Source: Cheilinus undulatus
Lineage: Eukaryota > Chordata > Actinopteri > Labriformes > Labridae
Assembly: GCF_018320785.1 (NCBI RefSeq)
Contig: NC_054885.1
Span: 7,948,921-8,012,920 of the forward strand
Length of the DNA: 64,000 nt
Direction of reading: 5' to 3'
Below the pieces are notes generated by a model. It did no database searches, had not been told where the DNA came from, and saw only the letters and a list, made by a program, of their open reading frames with translations. Numbering within the stretch: position 1 is the stretch's first letter; every line of letters starts with the position of its first letter. Of this stretch, positions 59,860-64,000 are shown piece by piece. The translations under genes were made by a program, and so were the position numbers.

Positions 59860-60900
59860 AGTGTTCCAGAAGGGCGTAAGATGAAATATTTGATCCAATT
59901 TGAGACTTAAAAGTCGGTTGCTCTTTCTTTAATTCACAGGGTTTTCTATTTCTTATTTATCTGTTTAAATCATTGTATTTTTGTTCTATCATCACTGATG
60001 TGATGTCGTCTCCCTCTTCTGTTACGTAGACTTTTTTTTCCCGTTTATTACGTTGTCAGTTATCTTATTCATACGTCATATCCTATTGTCTTTTATTGCT
60101 TTTGTTATATTTTAGTTGTTTTTTAGATTTACTACAGTAATTGCCTTGGCTCATCGCTATTTCTTTCAGTGACTTTATTTTTTTGTTGACATTTGTGCCC
60201 ACATTTTGTTCTGACATATTTGATTTTTTGGTGTTTATTTTATTACTTCCAGATATCCTACCTTTGTCTTGTCTAAAAAGCTTGTAACATCTCATATTAA
60301 AGGCACTATAAGTAAAGTTTATATTATTATACTATTACTATATTATCATTCTTAATAAAATGTTATAATTGGTATCAATATTATTATTATAATCAGCATC
60401 AGTATTTTCTTTTTTTCTAACTCAAAAGTAAGAATACTATCTCCCTTTCACTTAACACCTGTTTTTTATGTGAATGTTATATATATGTGATTGTTTACTA
60501 AGTCTGAGTTTAAGACAACACAGATTTTACACTTATGAAAAGACATCTTTTCTTCTGCTTTCCAAAATCAGCAGGATTATTTATGAGATTGTATGCCGCG
60601 TGTCTGCCTGTGATCAGTTTCCATTTGAAAATCATAAAATCACACATAAACACCACTGTATGGATCAGCTTCATTTTTATTTAAGGTCAGTAAAATACCC
60701 TCTTATGTACAGAGTTTAATCTCTTAAATTTCCATGTCAACTTTGTTCTTTATCTGTAATACATTTAACCTCAATAATATAAAATCATACAGCATTGTAC
60801 AGATGAGAATTTCTAGAATTATTCTTACAGCAGAACATAGAAATACAAAAGTAAAAATATTTTTGTAAAATTAATCCCTTTAAAAAACACTAATGTTCTG
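59860..60900. other. AT-rich upstream DNA without recognised gene
   Basis: Long T- and A-rich stretches; open frames here have no family features. Confidence 0.4.
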
Positions 60901-60917
60901 TAAATCCTCTGTAATAA

Positions 60918-60966
60918 CTTGTGGTGTCCCTCAGGGAACTATCCTCGGTCCCCTGACCTTCCTTTA
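60918..60966 (+). mobile_element. LINE reverse-transcriptase motif fragment
   Basis: TGTGGTGTCCCTCAGGGAAC and following bases read CGVPQGTILGPL, the conserved motif of LINE reverse transcriptases. Flanking sequence decays at once; related debris may extend to about 61490. Confidence 0.6.
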
Positions 60967-62384
60967 AATGTTCTTTTTATTTAACATTCAATAAATGCTC
61001 TTATTTCTGTTTTAAATAGAAATATTCAGACTGCATTCGAACTCATTTCCCATCCTCTTCAGCCTGTAATAAAAGGCACTGCTCCTCTGGTGTTATTTTC
61101 TCTCCAACATTTAGTCTGCAACACTGGATCCAAGGACTCCATAATATCCGTGACCACGGTCATCATGTAATAAATGTTCATCCAGTGTTTAATACAACCA
61201 AAGTCCTCTCATTTAAATACTTGGTATCAAGTCCTTTTATGTGCAAATGTGTTTTCCAGCTTCAGGGAGCACAACACAGAGCAGCATTGTTCCAGAGGTC
61301 TTCTGAAAGGCATCTGATTGCTAAAATACCTGAAACGTTTGTTTTTATACCAGCAGGGATGTCTAAAAACTCAAGATAGAAACAAGACGCAGAGGTGAAG
61401 AGTTCTGAAGGTTCAAGCATTGTGAGGCCTCTTGGATTGCTGCATATAAAGGTTGACATATCAGGGTGCTAGGACTTAACCCTAACTGACAGGCGTAGGT
61501 GGTTCTGCTCAGGTTCTGCCACCAAAGAGGTGCTGTGTAGCAATAATTCTTGGTTAAACCCCCGATGAAATGTCAACAATGTTCAATTGCGACTTTGGGA
61601 TAATATTGTTTTTCTACAAGGTCTGACATAAAAATGAAAAGTGAGGTGTTATGTTTTGATCTTATTGAGGTCTTAACTGAGTGTACTTGGTTTGATCTGG
61701 TTCCTTTAAAGCAAGACAAAGTGCTGCTAGAGGTGGTTAGCTGGTTACATTCAGGGTAGAAACTTGTTTTTTAAAGCTCTATGTGATTGTGCGATCAACA
61801 TGTTTGATTTTATAATACCACATTTAATCAAAGCGCTTCATAAGCCCAGTTCAGATCAAACACCCTGTTTATATTTAGCATTAATGCTGCATACTGAACA
61901 TTCAGATACCAACGGACTATACACAAGTACATCTTCAGTCACAACCCGATCACCCACCTCATTCCTCGTCTTGGTCTCTTATAAGCTCTTCTAACTTGGC
62001 TTGACAGCCCTAAATGCTGTTAGCAGTGAAGCCCCTGGGAATTAGAATGAAAGGGGATAAATAAGCCTACATCTAAGAAGCTAGCAATGCCTCTTTAACA
62101 GCTTTTCTCCCTCATTTTATCATAAAAACGCTTTAAATTGCACAGTGAAATACTACTGAGCACTGGTTGCTGGTTAGAGTGAATCGGCCACTCGATTTGA
62201 GATGACAGGTTATGATGGTAGTCATAGGCAAGCTATTCTAAGATGTGGTTCTTGTGAGCAGGAGCCAGCTCTTCTACAGAATACCAGAGAATCTTACACT
62301 AATTTGTGCTTTAAGTTAGAGGATGGAGATGTCCCATCTTTTATTAATTTCTGCCTCTTATTCCCAGAGCAGTTTCAGTGTTTG

Positions 62385-62475
62385 GAGCAGTGGTTCTCAG
62401 CTGGTGGGTTGGGACCCAAAAGTGGGTCGCAAAGCTGTTTCCGGTGGGTCACAAATGTGCACCAGGAAAAAAATC
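62385..62475. mobile_element. hAT MITE end fragment
   Basis: GCAGTGGTTCTCAGCTGGTGGGTTGGGACCC and GTGGGTCGCAAAGC mark the start of a common fish hAT MITE. It is cut short where the SINE-like sequence begins. Confidence 0.6.
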
Positions 62476-62477
62476 TA

Positions 62478-62803
62478 TCTGTCCATCGTCTACACAGCTT
62501 ATCCCATGTGGCATCACAGGAGGCATGAGGCTATCCCAGCTCTCACTGGGCGAGAGTCAGGGTACACCCTGGACTGATCGCCAGTCAACTGCAGGGCTGA
62601 CACGTAGAGACAAACAACCAGACACGCTCACACTCACACCTACAGCCAATTTGGAGTCACCAATTAACCTAACGAGCATGGAGAGAACCCACACATGCAT
62701 GAGGAGAACATGCAAACGCCACACAGAAAGGCCCTGACCAGGAAGTGAACCAGGAACCTTCTTGCTGTGAGGAAACAGCGCTAACCTCCGCGCCACCATG
62801 CAA
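62478..62803 (-). mobile_element. tRNA-headed SINE with LINE-like tail
   Basis: On the minus strand it starts GGTGGCGCGGAGGTTAGCGC (A-box region of the head), then CCTCACAGCAAGAAGGTTCC, CTTTCTGTGTGGCGTTTGCATG, GGTTAATTGGTGACTCCAAATTGG, CAGTCCAGGGTGTACCCTG and CGCCCAGTGAGAGCTGGGAT. This order is that of a widespread fish SINE-type repeat. The B box is damaged. It is a different family from the SINE at 13721. Confidence 0.7.
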
Positions 62804-62819
62804 CCCCCAGGAATAGAGA

Positions 62820-64000
62820 ATATGTGGCATTAAGTTTGTGAAAGCCTGAAGTGGACATACAAAACAACTATTCCATTTTTTTAGGTTTTCTTGTGACGCC
62901 AAGTAGATTTCGGTCTTTTTCTGAAGATTTAAACTTCGCAATCTCATTTTCTTGGATAACAAAGCTGATTTTCCCTATATTACTGTGAATGGCGTCACAT
63001 CAGAGTTGAATGTCTTCCATTTGCTAGGAGCTCGCAACTGGGGTACCGTGGATTGTTCCAACTTTCCGAGTCAGAATTCTGAGCTCAGGGTGCATATTTG
63101 ATGAAGTATCCTGACTGTCAGCTCGGAATTTTCAAGTTCTGAGATTAAGTGGAAAGCACCATCACTCTGCCACAATGCCAAAGAGGAGATTGCCTTCACT
63201 CGCAAACTCATGCTAAAAGATGTGAACTACACCAGGCTCTTGAGTCTGGTTTCTCTTTGGCCAATCACCACACATACGCACTGGCGTGTAGAGACATTGA
63301 GCCATTATGCTGTTATTTGGTGAAAGAAACACCCCCTTTCCATGCAAATTGGTCTTACATATTACGCATCTAATGAAGAGGTTGGTAACGGCATGGTGTT
63401 AATAAAATAAAGATTAGCCTACTGTCTGTGAGAGCTGATGAAGTGCGCTGCAGTTATTATGACGCACAAACTCTCCAGAGATCAGGAAACAATTCTACCT
63501 CTGTATGGCTTAAAAATAAATAACGTGTAAGTAAGGTTACTGCCAAGGGCTCTATAGTGTTAGTATATTTGAAAGCAAAGCACTTGCATAGAAAATCTCT
63601 GTTTATCAGACAAAAATTTGGTAAATAAAAACTAAATATTTGAGTCTGATGTTATTGTTGTACGAGAGGTTTTTTATGGGCCCCAGAAGATTCTCAGGTC
63701 TTAGATTGGGCTGCTGAACACTGAAGTTTGGCAAAGGTTAGTTTGGAGGAAATACTGTGACTTAATTTCATCAGGGGAATAACTCAGATAATGTTGCCCT
63801 TATTGGCAACTGTTGAGAAACATATTGTAGCCATTACAAAACGTTTTCCATTGCACAGGCTTAAGAAGTTGCTAACTGGCTGTTGAAACATACGTGTCTT
63901 GCCTTTTAAACCCAGTTGGTGATTTGATGAACTGAATTACAGGCAACACCGTCAGCCGACCTGATTGAGCTGCAACAGCTCAGTTCACATATCAACAATC
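62820..64000. other. right end of the window, no gene recognised
   Basis: No splice-linked frames or family motifs are visible on either strand, and no clear repeat ends. Upstream exons of a gene outside the window cannot be excluded. Confidence 0.4.

Noticed and set aside
62202-62962. Overlapping open frames of 80-119 codons on both strands
   Set aside because: They run through a hAT MITE fragment and a SINE and resemble no protein.

Overview
The window is nuclear DNA of a ray-finned fish, most likely a spiny-rayed (percomorph) species; the species itself cannot be read from the sequence. Four protein-coding, intron-bearing genes are supported by family-specific protein motifs and by splice junctions that keep one reading frame throughout. 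The rest is introns and intergenic DNA rich in Tc1/mariner and hAT DNA transposons, tRNA-derived SINEs, LINE fragments and AT-rich or GCTAA-rich satellites, all typical of teleost genomes.

Layout. (1) 1258-27370, minus strand: a glycosyltransferase family 6 gene (ABO/GBGT1/GGTA1 family) with 11 coding exons plus an inferred non-coding first exon in a CpG-rich promoter near 27.25-27.4 kb. The joined exons give exactly 356 codons plus stop. (2) 31820-37071, plus strand: a teleost type I interferon (group I, IFNd-like) with the usual phase-0 exons but two different versions of exon 4 in tandem. (3) 40781-54732, minus strand: abi3 (Abl interactor 3; N-terminal WAVE-binding region, long proline-rich middle, C-terminal SH3). 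(4) 57347-58616, minus strand, with an upstream non-coding exon at about 59.73 kb: ccdc103, a cilia dynein-arm factor, which here stops after about 80 codons. The ends (1-1257 and 59.9-64 kb) show only mobile-element debris. The glycosyltransferase and interferon are divergent; interferon and abi3 converge; abi3 and ccdc103 run head to tail. I see no sign that the four genes share a pathway. Abi3, ccdc103 and the growth-hormone-linked interferons all relate to human chromosome 17q, so part of the layout is probably old synteny.

Points that stand out: a nearly perfect inverted repeat of about 0.75 kb per arm (longer if diverged outer parts are counted) that brackets the start-codon exon of the glycosyltransferase; the duplicated interferon exon 4; a 691-nt catalytic block of the glycosyltransferase split into four exons; optional exons in the abi3 proline-rich region; a ciliary X-box at the ccdc103 start; a 153-bp-period satellite module shared by an interferon intron and an abi3 intron; and several transposons dated by intact target-site duplications and nesting. 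No CRISPR array, operon, rRNA gene or free tRNA gene was seen, and no retrovirus-like element was identified with confidence.
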